64,000 nucleotides of DNA, taken from NCBI GenBank assembly GCA_947184155.2, contig CAMXCT020000815.1, positions 29,943 through 93,942 of the forward strand, in the 5' to 3' direction. Below the pieces are notes generated by a model. It saw only the letters and a program-made list of their open reading frames with translations. It was not told where the DNA came from and ran no database searches. The stretch's first letter is position 1, and each line of letters begins with the position of its first letter. A program made the translations under genes and the position numbers. This stretch comes from Cladocopium goreaui (Eukaryota; Sar; Dinophyceae; Suessiales; Symbiodiniaceae). Below, piece by piece: positions 52,056 through 62,587 of the stretch.

Positions 52056-52176
52056 TTTGATTCCCATGGTGCCAACATGCTTCCGCTCGAGGTGTCTTTT
52101 GCTGGCTGGCTGGGATGGCTCACGCCTCCCCGTGGCTGTGTTGCCATGGCCCTCCGCTGGGGCTACCGTGCCTGCA
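52056..52176 (+). CDS. exon, Gly/Trp-rich
   Basis: After gctgaag (AG 52054-52055): FDSHGANMLPLEVSFAGWLG then WLTPPRGCVAMALRWGYRAC. A MITE family B copy starts right after. The donor is not GT. Confidence 0.52.
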
Positions 52177-52182
52177 ACTGCA

Positions 52183-52291
52183 CATTGGGATGTATCAAAA
52201 CCAATCTTGCTGTATTTGGGGGGATGAACATCCATTTACTAGTTATTTGGGGTTCACTAGGGTACCAAGGTTTTGACTCATACCCACATAG
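52183..52291. mobile_element. MITE family B copy 3 (reverse orientation)
   Basis: attgggatgtatcaaaacc at the left and ttttgactcatacccacat at the right; the interior (ggggggatgaacatccattta) is as in the 16464 copy. It lies directly 3' of an exon. Confidence 0.8.
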
Positions 52292-52511
52292 TGGGGAGGT
52301 TGCCACCTGCACAAGACACCGCAGTCATCCCCAGGATCACAGACCGTGTCAGCTGTCATTGAGCATCGCAGCTGAGGTGTCTCCTATTGTCGATGCGCCC
52401 CTGACACTTCCTGGAAGACAGGTCGGCACTGGGAAGCACGGGTGCTGGTACTGCCACTTTTGTTTGGCCAGTTTCTGGTTGATTTTTCCGGTTCACTATG
52501 TTCACTCGGCG

Positions 52512-52705
52512 GGCAAAGAGCGTTCAGAACAGGTGCGACCCCGTGGAGCACGCGATGCACAGAGCCCATCCACTGCGACATGTGCAGCGGAAGGGTCCAC
52601 AGTGCAGGCCAGGCGTGGGTTTTGGCCATAGGCAGATCAAGTGGCCCCAAAGAGTCTCGTCGGAGAGGCAGCAAGCTTAAGAAATCTGCTGGACTTCAAC
52701 CAGCC
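52512..52705 (+). CDS. possible basic exon, frame ambiguous
   Basis: Three + frames are partly open. The longest coding-like one has TEPIHCDMCSGRVHSAGQAW then GRSSGPKESRRRGSKLKKSA. Acceptor near 52533. Confidence 0.35.
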
Positions 52706-53128
52706 TAAGCGGTTTGATTGTCATTGACTCATTGAGCGTCTAAGTCTAAGGATGTCCAAGGTCTAGTTTGACTAAGTGGAGATGCCTTTCCTCAACGGCC
52801 CACTTTCACAATCTTTGATGTGGCATCCGCAAAATTCGCGACAAACTGCAGGACTTCTCTCAACACTGCAGTAGCTGATACATGCTGATACCATTCCATA
52901 TAGTCAATGACAATATGGCATCCATTTGGCTTCTTGGCAGCATTGCCAAGTGTAGGTTGCACGGACTAACGTGAGGTATTTCTCTCCTGTTTGGGCAGTC
53001 CCTATGTTGTACTGACTTGTAATGACAGAGCGCTGGCAGGTCAAGTCGCTCTCACTCGAAGCATCTGTCCGGAACCCAGTGAGACAACATTCCACGTGCC
53101 GCCAAGCTGTCATGATCTAAGACTGGAA

Positions 53129-53261
53129 AGAAATACCTGCAGATTGGCCTCGACCCAACGTGCAACTTGTGTCCAAGGCGCTGCGACTCTGGGCCCTCCA
53201 GGGACAAGATCTCTGGGGTTGGGATCTACTCCATGGCAGGCTGGGGGTGGTCTGAGATTTA
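53129..53261 (+). CDS. Cys-rich exon candidate
   Basis: After ggaaag (AG 53127-53128): KYLQIGLDPTCNLCPRRCDS then GPSRDKISGVGIYSMAGWGW, ending in TAG. Another + frame is open over the same bases. Confidence 0.42.
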
Positions 53262-53517
53262 GATAGATTAAGTGGGTTTTTATATACTTCACTGTCTATA
53301 ATAATGTATAATATATATATGATTATATGATATTATATATACATATATGTACACCGGTAGTAGTGGATTTCAATGGTAGCAAGAATCGAATAAGATTGCC
53401 AACAGACAATGAACGATGGTGTGTCAACTCCTCTCTCTTAGATCTTTCGCGAGATCCTCCCTGTCCATCACATGTGATCAGAGAGTTCTTCACTGGTCCA
53501 CCGCAGCTGCAGGGTGC

Positions 53518-53607
53518 TAGGCCGCTGGACGCTTCCAGATTTCCGGCGAGGTTTCGAAGCTACAGCCATTTGTGCAGGTCCTCCAGGGAGGTGGACAGCA
53601 GTAACAG
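53518..53607 (+). CDS. possible exon before GT donor
   Basis: Frame: ARPLDASRFPARFRSYSHLC then RSSREVDSSNR, GT at 53608. An alternative frame (VLGRWTLPDFRRGFEATAIC) is also open. Confidence 0.4.
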
Positions 53608-54036
53608 GTGAATCATTGGTGGATCAGGTGTCCGGATAAGTCATAAATACAAGCGTGATAAAGAAGTGATTCCTAAAATTTGTTGGACAAGTCATTCTTT
53701 CAACATGTTTCAAAGGGATCTCGAAACATTGGACGTGCTAAATGTTTTCTGACAGCCTGAGAATTATTATTTATGATTTATATTTAGATATGTATATATA
53801 TACACAATATATACACTTGGCCTCCATAACCTACTTTTTTTGGGTTGCCAAAAAAGAAGCAGGTTTTGGACAATAACCCGCTGTTTTCCATAGAGGCTTT
53901 TGGTTATTGGAAATTACGGGCTAAAAATAAACGAATCATCCAAAAACCAGGTTTTTTGATTCTACACCCCAAAGAAGTTGATTAAGGACACCCAAGGTAT
54001 ATCAGATGTATAATATATATATATATACGTATATAT

Positions 54037-54780
54037 AATTACATATGTAATGTAATGTAATGTAATGTAATGTAGTGTAGTGTAGTGTAATGTAATGTAA
54101 TGTAATGTATGGTATGTATGGTATGTATGGTACGTATGGCATGTATGGTATGGTATGGTGTGGTGTGGTATTGTATGGTATGGTATGGATTTGTATGGTA
54201 TTGTATGGTATGGTATGGTTTGGTATGGTATGGTATGGTGTGGTGTGGTATTATATGGTATGGTATGGTATGGTATGGCATTGTATGGTGTGGTATTGTA
54301 TGGTACGGTATGGTATGGCGTGGTATTGTATGGTATGGTATTGTATGGTATGGTATGGCATGGTATGGTATGGTATTGTATGGTATGGTATGGTATTGTA
54401 TGGTATGGTATGGTATTGTATGGTATGGTATTGTATGGTATGGTATTGTATTGTATGGTATGGTATGGTATGGTATTGTATGGTATGGTATGGTATTGTA
54501 TGGTATGGTATTGTATGGTATGGTATTGTATGGTATGGTATTGTATGGTATGTATGGTACGGTATGGTATGGCGTGGTATTGTATGGTATGGTATTGTAT
54601 GGTATGGTATGGCATGGTATGGTATGGTATTGTATGGTATGGTATGGTATTGTATGGTATGGTATGGTATTGTATGGTATGGTATTGTATGGTATGGTAT
54701 TGTATGGTATGGTATGGTATTGTATGGTATGGCATGGTATGGTATGGTATTGTATGGTATGGTATGGTATGGTATGTATG
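54037..54780. repeat. GGTAT/TGTATGGTAT minisatellite, about 0.75 kb
   Basis: 5-, 10- and 15-base units built from ggtat and tgtat, with higher-order duplications (54300-54400 resembles 54560-54660). All frames are open by composition and are not genes. Confidence 0.97.
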
Positions 54781-54802
54781 TGATTATCGTGTATATATAT
54801 AT

Positions 54803-54887
54803 GGATCAAATTCAAGTTGTTGGACCGTTGGAATCCAAGAGCGATGCCTTTGGCCAGGTTCCGGTGCCACGAGGCAGGGAGAGCTGA
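54803..54887 (+). CDS. possible short exon
   Basis: Frame: IQVVGPLESKSDAFGQVPVP then RGRES, TGA at 54885-54887. Directly right of the minisatellite. Boundaries unclear. Confidence 0.35.
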
Positions 54888-55228
54888 CGGGAGCTGTGAC
54901 TAAGCCCTGACTGAACCGTTCCATGCGTACGGAGATTACGATAATAATACTATTAATATACATATCTACTAATAGTATTATAATAATTATCTACAATATT
55001 ATTTCATATATATATATATCTACTAATATAATAATTTTGGAATCGCCAATTGCAAAAACATCACGATTTTTTGTCTGGATTCTTACTAACACCCTGCTAT
55101 GGTACAGGCAGAGTAGTTTCAGGTTTGTGCTTTTGCATCAAACTGGAACTAACTATATATATATATGTTTTTGGTATAATGTATGGCTGTAGGAGCAGCA
55201 GGGTGGATTCGTGGATAGGACAGTTCAG

Positions 55229-55402
55229 GGCACATGGAATCCCGATTTCCCACTTTTCAGCAACCATCAGTTGATCCCCAACATCCAGCAGAATCATTTG
55301 CTGATTGTTTTGGATAGCTCAAAGTCACCTGCTGGGGAACCTAAGGAGCATGCCTTGAAGCACACCTTGAACTGGGCTGCCAGATTTGCTTTTTGCCTTT
55401 GA
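55229..55402 (+). CDS. C2-domain-like exon
   Basis: After agttcag (AG 55227-55228): GTWNPDFPLFSNHQLIPNIQ, QNHLLIVLDSSKSPAGEPKE, then TGA 55400-55402. T.NP.f...f......lli.vlDss is the pattern of the C2 core (calcium-dependent lipid binding). The Asp ligands cannot be judged from this piece. Confidence 0.55.
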   Translation, partial: GTWNPDFPLFSNHQLIPNIQQNHLLIVLDSSKSPAGEPKEHALKHTLNWAARFAFCL

Positions 55403-55619
55403 TTTTCAGATATCAAATGCCGCATCAGGCGTCCGCGACTGATGCTGGCCGGTCGCATTATTGATGATGGTAGACCGGGCCCAGAGTTGTTGGTGTCAAA
55501 AATTCCAGACTTTTGACTTTGCTCGCTATGGTACAAAGCCAGCTGGGCACAAAGAAGTGCAGCAGGTTGTTGCCTGGATCTCCACACAATGTGATGTTTA
55601 AATACGTTTCTGATTTCAG

Positions 55620-55846
55620 ATGGTACTCGAATTGCCGAAGGTACATCAAAATAGGGTACAGCGGGAACCTCTGCTTGCCACTGGGAAGAACCGTTTGGAC
55701 ATATTTGGACAAAGGTGCCAGTTTCACTGAATTCCCCGTGTCACGCCCTAGCAGCCGCGTGGCGCAGTGGTGGAAGATCGAACAAAAAGGTGTGACTTTT
55801 TGCACTTTGCGGAGCGAGCTGAAACTGTTTCTTGAGGACATATACT
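55620..55846 (+). CDS. long internal exon
   Basis: Between tttcag (AG 55618-55619) and a gtaag donor at 55847. 1+75 codons+1: WYSNCRRYIKIGYSGNLCLP, TVWTYLDKGASFTEFPVSRP, AQWWKIEQKGVTFCTLRSEL, KLFLEDIY. Strong coding pattern. Confidence 0.63.
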
Positions 55847-55954
55847 GTAAGACTTTCAATGACTTTTATTTGAATCCGACTTTAATCCAGTGAATCCACA
55901 AAATTCCAAGTCAGCACAGTCAGCACCTGGTGTGTCTGCAGCCAACGCCAAGGC

Positions 55955-56176
55955 GTGCCCCAGATGGACTACTCATCTGGTCCAGTGGTGACGAGGCAGC
56001 TTGGATCCGAAAATACCAACAGTGGCATAAATGGCCACCGCCAGACATTTCCCATGGAAGTTGTCATGGCAAACGTCCAAAAGGTCAAAAAATCGCTTCG
56101 AGCATTGGGAAATTTAGGGAGTTGCATAGCCCTGCTCGCTGTTCTCAGGGTAGGGTTGAGGCGAACTTATCAGTGA
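55955..56176 (+). CDS. possible exon
   Basis: Frame: DYSSGPVVTRQLGSENTNSG, FPMEVVMANVQKVKKSLRAL, GNLGSCIALLAVLRVGLRRT. Another + frame (55930-56268) is also open. Confidence 0.42.
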   Translation: MPQMDYSSGPVVTRQLGSENTNSGINGHRQTFPMEVVMANVQKVKKSLRALGNLGSCIALLAVLRVGLRRTYQ

Positions 56177-56339
56177 TTCGTATCGGCCAACAAGCAACCA
56201 TGCCCACTCTTCAGACCTGCCACCCACATGGTAGAAAAGATGACAATCACATGCTGAGCTCATGGTGAGAGATGACAAGTCTAGTCCTCTGAACACCAGA
56301 TTCATGGCCTCAAGACGCAACCGTAGGACCGGTGGATAC

Positions 56340-56405
56340 TGAATGTATATAGATTCTGTAGATATTCTGTAGATTCTGTAGATTCTGTAGACTATGTAGA
56401 CTGTA
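56340..56405. repeat. tctgtagat short repeat
   Basis: Four to five copies of attctgtag(at) in tandem. Confidence 0.8.
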
Positions 56406-56860
56406 AGATTGGGAATGGGATGGAATGGCTGTGGAGTGGTGCCAGGTATGGGAGTGGTTGATCCCAGGATCCAAGCCACCAGAGGAGGCGAGCTTTCGAC
56501 GGTGCGACTGGTGACTTGCATGGTTCAGCATGATCTCTCTGGACGTCTCAGAATGCAATGAATATCAGCAGAAAATACATAAACCATGATAAACCATGAT
56601 AAACCAGATAAACTAGATGCAATGAATACCAGTTTCATTGACGAGATATTACATTGAAGACAAGTGGTGCGGCAAAGTATGCCGTGGAATAGGAGGCACT
56701 GAATGGGTCAAAGTACTGTGTATGTATGGTATGTAACGTCTCAAGATCAGTAACACACACACAATCAACCACAACCAGATATTTGGATACACTAGGACTA
56801 AAGGCTATGATAGGCTATGACTATGAGGTGGTATCATGTGTCAAATTCTCGGACCTCCAG

Positions 56861-56952
56861 TGGCTTTCAGATCTCTCAGTGGATCTTCACTCAGCTGGTC
56901 CGAGCTGCTCGGAACTGCTCATCTCGCTATGTACCGGTGAACGTGCGGACAG
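56861..56952 (+). CDS. exon, unknown
   Basis: Between cctccag (AG 56859-56860) and GT at 56953: GFQISQWIFTQLVRAARNCS then SRYVPVNVRT. Confidence 0.58.
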
Positions 56953-57279
56953 GTCATCTACGCAGAGGTCTTTGTTGAAGCCTCCGAGCCGAGCAGAGGC
57001 CCAGTGATCCAGACACTCATGCATATATTGCATATATATATATGGCATATTCATTGAATATTCATACAATTCAACAAACACACCGATGTTTGGTATCAAG
57101 ATTGAGGTGGGCAAGTGGATCCAGTTGATATTGTACTGAGAGGTATTGGGTATGTTGAAGAAATGCAAGAAGTGACGACATCCGAGGACCCAACAAACAT
57201 CAACAAACATTAAGAAACTATAACAGCCACAACAAACCAAGACCTTTGCTGTGACTGTCACCCCTGGCGCTGGTCCCAG

Positions 57280-57493
57280 GTTGCCTGGACTCTCCCAGGT
57301 GCCAGCAGCTTTGTTGCCCATTTCCAGAGCAAAGAATCGCCTGGGGAGTTCCAGTGTTGCAGTGTTGCCGGTCCTCGATACATGTGGCAGTTCCAAGCGG
57401 CTGGGCCACTTCGAAGTGGACCTGGTGGCATTTGAGCACAAAGAGGCCCCTTTTCACAGCGGAACGCCATTGGCCAAGGGCGCCATTTGGTAA
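57280..57493 (+). CDS. exon, unknown
   Basis: After gtcccag (AG 57278-57279): LPGLSQVPAALLPISRAKNR, SSKRLGHFEVDLVAFEHKEA, PFHSGTPLAKGAIW. Other frames are open but less balanced. Confidence 0.48.
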
Positions 57494-57626
57494 TCCACAT
57501 GTCCAGATTTTGTTGATTGTCATTGATCCTGACAGAATCTTTGAGTGTAGAAGCATCAGTGATGTTCGGCAATGTGATTATATACTGTATAACAATATGT
57601 CTTTCCTGTCCTTGCTTGACACACAG

Positions 57627-57701
57627 GGTTCATGGATCATTGTGGATCACCATGGCTCGTTGGAGTTGTTGATTGGCTACTCTTTGGACTCAGTGGTTTG
57701 C
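57627..57701 (+). CDS. 25-codon exon
   Basis: After cacacag (AG 57625-57626): GSWIIVDHHGSLELLIGYSL then DSVVC. A gt lies at 57702, but the next coding frame starts at 57706. Confidence 0.66.
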
Positions 57702-57705
57702 GTAG

Positions 57706-57801
57706 GATGAGCTGCCGCAGCGATTGGTGAGCCACTTCTTCACACCCGCTGAGGCACGCTATCCGCATGGGGTGCCGGGCGGTCTGGGGAGAATGGCGTA
57801 A
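57706..57801 (+). CDS. continuation in +1 frame
   Basis: DELPQRLVSHFFTPAEARYP then HGVPGGLGRMA, TAA 57799-57801. It would be one ORF with the preceding exon if a single base near 57702-57706 were absent. This could be a sequencing or assembly indel, a decayed gene or a real frameshift. A 19-nt intron (57702-57720) would also restore frame but is implausibly short. Confidence 0.55.
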   Translation, partial: DELPQRLVSHFFTPAEARYPHGVPGGLGRMA

Positions 57802-57879
57802 TTGACTTATTGCACCAGATTGGGCTACAGAAGTCAAAGGAATTTCAAGCGACATACTCTGCTTTCCAAAATCATATGA

Positions 57880-57946
57880 TCATATCATATCATTTCATAT
57901 CATATCATTTCATTTCATATCATATCATTTCATATCATATCATATT
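57880..57946. repeat. catatcatttcat microsatellite
   Basis: Imperfect (catat/catttcat) tandem repeat. Confidence 0.9.
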
Positions 57947-58887
57947 TGAGTTTTGCTATGTTTCCGCAGCTGCACCTTTGGTTGCTGAGGTAAATACGAA
58001 GTAGGAGCAGATTCCAGAAAACTGTAGTTTGTGAGGCTGGAGATGCCAACGCCTGTGCACGCCTCAGTGGTGATTTATGATGATTATCTTGATACCGATC
58101 ATCATCGTCTCATCACCGTCGTCCTGATACTGATTCTCAATGATTCCTATGGATTCCTAGGGATTCCTATCCATTCCCATAGATTCCTCCTTGTGGCCAC
58201 TTCTTGATCTTGGTCAATGTTGCCAAGGCTTTGTGGGCAAGCTGCGTTTGAGCCTCCAAGTCTCCTGGGTGGGGAGCACTCGGAAGTAAACACGTTTCAG
58301 CTTTGTAATTGGAACATATCGCAACATTCACCTCTTAGATTCTTACAGATATTGGATCCATGGATACCTAGAAATATCTGTAAAATCCATACTTCCACCG
58401 AACCTGTTTCTGAAATTTCCAGACATCCAGAGACGTTTTTGTCTTGCCTAGGAATGCCGTGGCGGCCACGGCGTGCGGGAGCTCCGTCGTCAAACGCGGG
58501 AGTTGAAACCTTGGTCGACTGGGTGCGGATGTGTCAGATGTGTTGGATATGTCATGATTCATGATGTGCACAATGTACACTGTTCTGTACACATGCATGA
58601 AGGATCCGAGGGCACTAGCATGGATGTCAGAAGTCAAACTGGAAATCATTCCTGTCAACTTTAGTCGACAGCATTCATTCACGAGTGAAGCAATCTGCTC
58701 TGGCTGCAGCTGGTAGTGTTTGACACCAGATAGTCCTGGCAAGAAAGACAAGGTGACAGCGAATGGTTGAGTCTTGTTAACTGTTAGGGTTTGCAGAAGT
58801 CTTCCTAGACCAGCATACTTTCAACATACTTTATATGGAAAACATGGTGGGTTAGAGCCCCCCAGCTGAAAAAACCCTTTTAGGCAG

Positions 58888-59078
58888 TGCTCAACGACTC
58901 AGCTCAGCGTCCGTCCGGCGAACCGTTAATCCTCCATGGCGAGATCTGCTTATGAGATACGTAGGCGCCCAGAGTTGAGGGACAGAAGGGGGCCCAATGG
59001 ACCAGGATGTGATGAAGTGAGCTCATTCGCAGAAATCTTATTACTTCAAGCCGCCATTTGATGAGCTTTGATGAGCTT
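58888..59078 (+). CDS. two overlapping candidate frames
   Basis: VLNDSAQRPSGEPLILHGEI (58890-58955, after ggcag) overlaps an ATG-started frame at 58938 (MARSAYEIRRRPELRDRRGP, CDEVSSFAEILLLQAAI). Each looks protein-like; I cannot decide between them. Confidence 0.38.
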
Positions 59079-59164
59079 TGTTTGAGAGCATTGTTTGTGG
59101 AATGAATGTTTTTCAGTGGTAAAGCAAAGGTTCAACATAAAATGCATTCCACAGGATTCCACAG

Positions 59165-59247
59165 GCCATGACATTCCGAGCACTGGGAATTGCGAGGTTC
59201 GCTGATCCAATGGATCGCTTTGCTGGTCCTCGTTTCAGGAAAACCGG
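59165..59247 (+). CDS. exon, unknown
   Basis: Between tccacag (AG 59163-59164) and gtgagc at 59248: AMTFRALGIARFADPMDRFA then GPRFRKT. Confidence 0.62.
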
Positions 59248-59499
59248 GTGAGCTCTTCCTGACGCAGGCAAGACGGCAAGACTGTTTGAATCACCTCAAA
59301 TCGCAGTCGCCCATCAAACTTAGAAGGAAGATTCCGACTGGAATGCGGGAATCAGCAGGTGAACGGTAGAAATTCAATGACCAAATCTGCAAAGCACGGC
59401 AAATTCGACCAGGGGCCTCCAGTCCACATCCAACTTGGTCATTTCACACGGCTGCGCAGAGGTTTGCCACCATGGAAGGCAGCCGCTTCGACTGTACAG

Positions 59500-59634
59500 T
59501 CTCGAGTTGACAAATTCTTCAGATGCTGATGACATCTTCAAGGTGCGATGGCCTCGAAAATGGGCACAGAGGGGAATGCTGACTTTCGATTTCAATTCGT
59601 CTCAGACTCAAAAAAAATCAGAGTACACAACTTG
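59500..59634 (+). CDS. possible exon
   Basis: After tgtacag (AG 59498-59499): LELTNSSDADDIFKVRWPRK then WAQRGMLTFDFNSSQTQ. A second frame (MASKMGTEGNADFRFQFVSD) overlaps. Confidence 0.4.
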
Positions 59635-59771
59635 GACTTGTTGATTTGTTGATGATTGGACCAAGACTTTGTTGTTGATGGATGATGGTGACAGTGTGGA
59701 GCAAAGTTTTCTGATTCATTGAGGCCACGGCTGTCAGTATTCAAATGCACGAAGCTTGTCGTTTCTAGCAC

Positions 59772-59883
59772 TACCCTCTGGTAAACATACAAAAAACTAT
59801 GGAAAGATCCATCATTTTTAATAATTAAGTAAATCCACTATAAATGGCCATTTTCAGTAGCTATGTTAGTTTACCAGAGGGTA
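59772..59883. mobile_element. MITE family A copy, best-preserved ends
   Basis: taccctctggtaaac at the left and gtttaccagagggta at the right. TA at both ends fits a TA target duplication. The interior has ataaatggccattttcagta and tagctatgttag. Confidence 0.88.
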
Positions 59884-60363
59884 GCTGCGCTCTGCGCCTT
59901 CGATATTGCTATGGAGCAGTGGGTCTCCTCATATCGGAGGAACAGAACAAGAAAAAAAACATGAAAAAAAACCATGAAACAAAAACATGAACAAACATCA
60001 TATACCGATTCCGGTCTCCGCCGGGCAAGTCGTGAGAGCCTTCATTCGATTCATTCCGAAACTTCCCGCTGGCTGAAAATGAGGAAATGCTACGAACCAT
60101 TTCGAATGCTGGACGAATGAGCCGATTACGTGCTGTGCGCAAGTTGGGCTTTGACTGCTTTCCGACTGGCAAATGCCGCGCCTGGCTTGGGGGTCTTCAA
60201 ATGCGGAGTGGAGAAACAAGGCAGCAATTTATGGACCGTGCTGCTTGAAGGGTGTGGTACCTGGATTTGATCGTGAAAATGCAACACTGACCTGCTTGGC
60301 TGTCAACACACTCATGGTACGCACGACAATGCTGGTTTCTCAGATTTCCAATGATTTCCACAG

Positions 60364-60543
60364 GAATGCTTGGCTTTTCATATCCTGGGAGCCGGACACA
60401 GCACTGTGTTGGGAGCTGGTGACAGCCGTCGGTGGAAGCAAGACGATGACCATGATGAATTTTCTGACGTTTGGCCTGGGAAGTTTGTGACCTGCTGCAA
60501 TTTAGACGGCGTTTGTGCTCACGGGCCTCAAATTTTCCTCTAA
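60364..60543 (+). CDS. exon with acidic/Cys stretch
   Basis: After ttccacag (AG 60362-60363), 59 codons and TAA: ECLAFHILGAGHSTVLGAGD, SRRWKQDDDHDEFSDVWPGK, FVTCCNLDGVCAHGPQIFL. Another + frame is open over 60173-60490. Confidence 0.45.
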   Translation, partial: ECLAFHILGAGHSTVLGAGDSRRWKQDDDHDEFSDVWPGKFVTCCNLDGVCAHGPQIFL

Positions 60544-60796
60544 TGACTCTGGTGGTCAGAGTCTGTTTTGATTTGAACACTCTTGTTTCAGCGTCCGTAT
60601 TTTGAATAATTAGTCTTGAGACACATCCAGTTTACTATCGTGTTTGTGACCCTTTTGGGCAACGTATTGGTCTGTAGGATGGTCCTGCCGACAATTACCG
60701 GGAAATCAAAGGTAGAAACTTCATGACATTGTCAAATCGTAACTTTCAGGAATCGGAAGCTTCTCTATCTCAAAGCTCGCCCGTGTATCATTTTAG

Positions 60797-60950
60797 GTGA
60801 AGTGGGGTGCACAAGCAGCTGGACTGTCTGGAGCCTTTCAGCATGGGCTGCGCATGGTTCGGGCTCCGAGCAGGTGGTGCTTTGTCTCTCCGAACAAGGA
60901 GATCCGCGATGGGACGAGGTTGAGACCCATGAAATGGTTTATGAATGGTT
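60797..60950 (+). CDS. possible exon, frame ambiguous
   Basis: After attttag (AG 60795-60796): KWGAQAAGLSGAFQHGLRMV or, in another frame, an acidic segment (GDPRWDEVETHEMVYEW). Confidence 0.33.
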
Positions 60951-61249
60951 TATGGGTCTCAAGATTTTTTAAACACCCATTAAAAAATGGTATCCATTTT
61001 TATGAAATAGCTAGAACTGGGGGATTCTTAAACTTAAAATAAAAGATGTAAAAAAACAATGCAGAGGACCTTCCCGGGAAGGGCCTCACCAAGACACAAT
61101 GGGGCAGTTTAGTAGTTTAGCCATCTTTAGACATCTTTATCATCATCCGTTTATCATCATGGCTCCAATCTATATCAGAATCCCCCAGTTCGAAGTCACG
61201 TCGCCTCGAGAGGATCTGCGTTTTCACCTTTGGAAGCTGAATTGCGGTG

Positions 61250-61280
61250 GACGAAGTGGACGAAGTGGACGAAGTCAGCG
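61250..61280. repeat. gtggacgaa 9-bp repeat
   Basis: Three tandem copies of gtggacgaa. Confidence 0.85.
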
Positions 61281-61534
61281 AAAGGTGGCGGCGGCAACGG
61301 TGGCGTCCAAAGCTTGGTTGAGAGATGTAGCTTGGTTGAGAGGAAAAGCCCCATTTTTTGTACGGCAAAAAATCCGGAGAACATCCTTGCCCTTCCAAGT
61401 GTTTGAATCGTTCATGTACTTTCAGCAAGCCTTTTGAACAGGTCTTGAGTTTTAAAGCTGTTTCGAATTGCTTCTTCGGAGCAGGTTCGATACATTCAGG
61501 TGGTCGATACTTTAGTGAAAACTGTCAGACCAAT

Positions 61535-61624
61535 CAATGGATTGGTTTAAGGGAAAATTTACAGGAAACCTCCATATTTAATGGTAAAAACCATGGTTTC
61601 CTGCAGATTTTCCCTCAATCCAAT
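61535..61624. mobile_element. 90-bp hairpin element
   Basis: caatggattggtttaaggg and gaaaatttacaggaaacc at the left are the inverted complement of ggtttcctgcagattttccc and tcaatccaatg at the right, around a short loop. A single-copy hairpin here, MITE-like. Confidence 0.75.
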
Positions 61625-61739
61625 GACCGGAACCAAGGCATTCAAGATCTTCGAACGCCTGAACCCGTTGGTTCCATGGATGCCATTGGAGATGCTGCCC
61701 TTCAATCATCCTTTGGCAAGGCTAGTCCGGCTAGTCTAA
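61623..61739 (+). CDS. short ORF starting at the hairpin end
   Basis: ATG 61623-61625 lies at the last bases of the hairpin: MTGTKAFKIFERLNPLVPWM then PLEMLPFNHPLARLVRLV, TAA. Equally it may be an internal exon starting at 61640 after accaag. Another frame is open here as well. Confidence 0.42.
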   Translation: MTGTKAFKIFERLNPLVPWMPLEMLPFNHPLARLVRLV

Positions 61740-61878
61740 TGCCACGTGAATCAACTAATTACTGAAACCAACCCGAAAACTAGGAGCAGAACAAATGAGG
61801 ACTTTTCTTTAGGTCTTCATGATTCTAGGCATCAAAAATTGTGTGCACTGATTCAGTGCACTGCAGCAAGGTCGGCAG

Positions 61879-61975
61879 GGTTGCCATTCAAAGCCTGGCC
61901 CTTGCTGTCCTGGCGCGCCAGGCCGTGGTTCCGCACCGAACCCGCGGTTTTGAGTTGCAACAGCAGCTGCTATGA
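61879..61975 (+). CDS. helical exon
   Basis: After tcggcag (AG 61877-61878): VAIQSLALAVLARQAVVPHR then TRGFELQQQLL, TGA 61973-61975. A second frame, Trp-rich (WSQLRQQLWAWHRAENLRTK), is open from 61746 to 62189 and may be the real one. Confidence 0.42.
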
Positions 61976-62165
61976 CTGGCGCTGGTCGCAACTGCGCCAG
62001 CAGCTGTGGGCTTGGCATCGCGCTGAAAACCTGAGGACCAAACGGTTCGAATCCCTGGCAAAAATGACATTGATGCACCATGATGCCCCAGTCTGGCATA
62101 GGAAGACGTTCTGTGTAGCCCTGCATTCCCTAAAAATCACAGGAGGTTTTGTTGCATCATCCCAG

Positions 62166-62259
62166 GACGCTGCCACTGGTACCATATGAAGTGGTGGATC
62201 TGATTTCCAGCTTGGTGAATCCCTTGAGCTTGCTGGAGGCAAAGAACGCGAGGAACATT
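62166..62259 (+). CDS. exon, unknown
   Basis: Between tcccag (AG 62164-62165) and GT at 62260, 31 codons after one base: TLPLVPYEVVDLISSLVNPL then SLLEAKNARNI. Confidence 0.66.
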
Positions 62260-62481
62260 GTATCATGCTACATCAATTATTGGTTAGATAATCTACTTTT
62301 CATTCACCTCAGCGGGTGTTTCTCAAGAACGATTTAGTGTATATACGGGCCTTTTTTGTGGATCTCTAAAGTGCATTGCCACTGCTGTGCTCTTCTTCCG
62401 GGAGTTTCCAAACACGTGTTGTCAATTTCAGCATGACGTTTTTGAAGAGCTGTGAATCCTAAGCAACCCCAAGTCACAAAC

Positions 62482-62587
62482 ACATGGGGATGGGTCAAAA
62501 CCCTGGTACCTAGTGAACCCCAAAATAGCTGGGATTTATGGATGTTCATTTCACTAAAAATGTATAGGTATTGACCCATACCCACAT
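62482..62587. mobile_element. MITE family B copy 4
   Basis: catggggatgggtcaaaacc at the left and ggtattgacccatacccaca at the right. It carries the same internal order as the 16464 copy read in reverse. Confidence 0.82.

Noticed and set aside
53962-54910. Open frames of repeated VWYGM and YHTIP
   Set aside because: Artefact of the GGTAT minisatellite.
55759-55800. tRNA-like box A (gtggcgcagtgg)
   Set aside because: No matching box B, anticodon arm or acceptor stem downstream, and it lies inside a convincing exon.
62040-62062. tRNA-like box B (ggttcgaatcc)
   Set aside because: The T-arm stem does not pair for five bases and no D-arm precedes it at the right distance.
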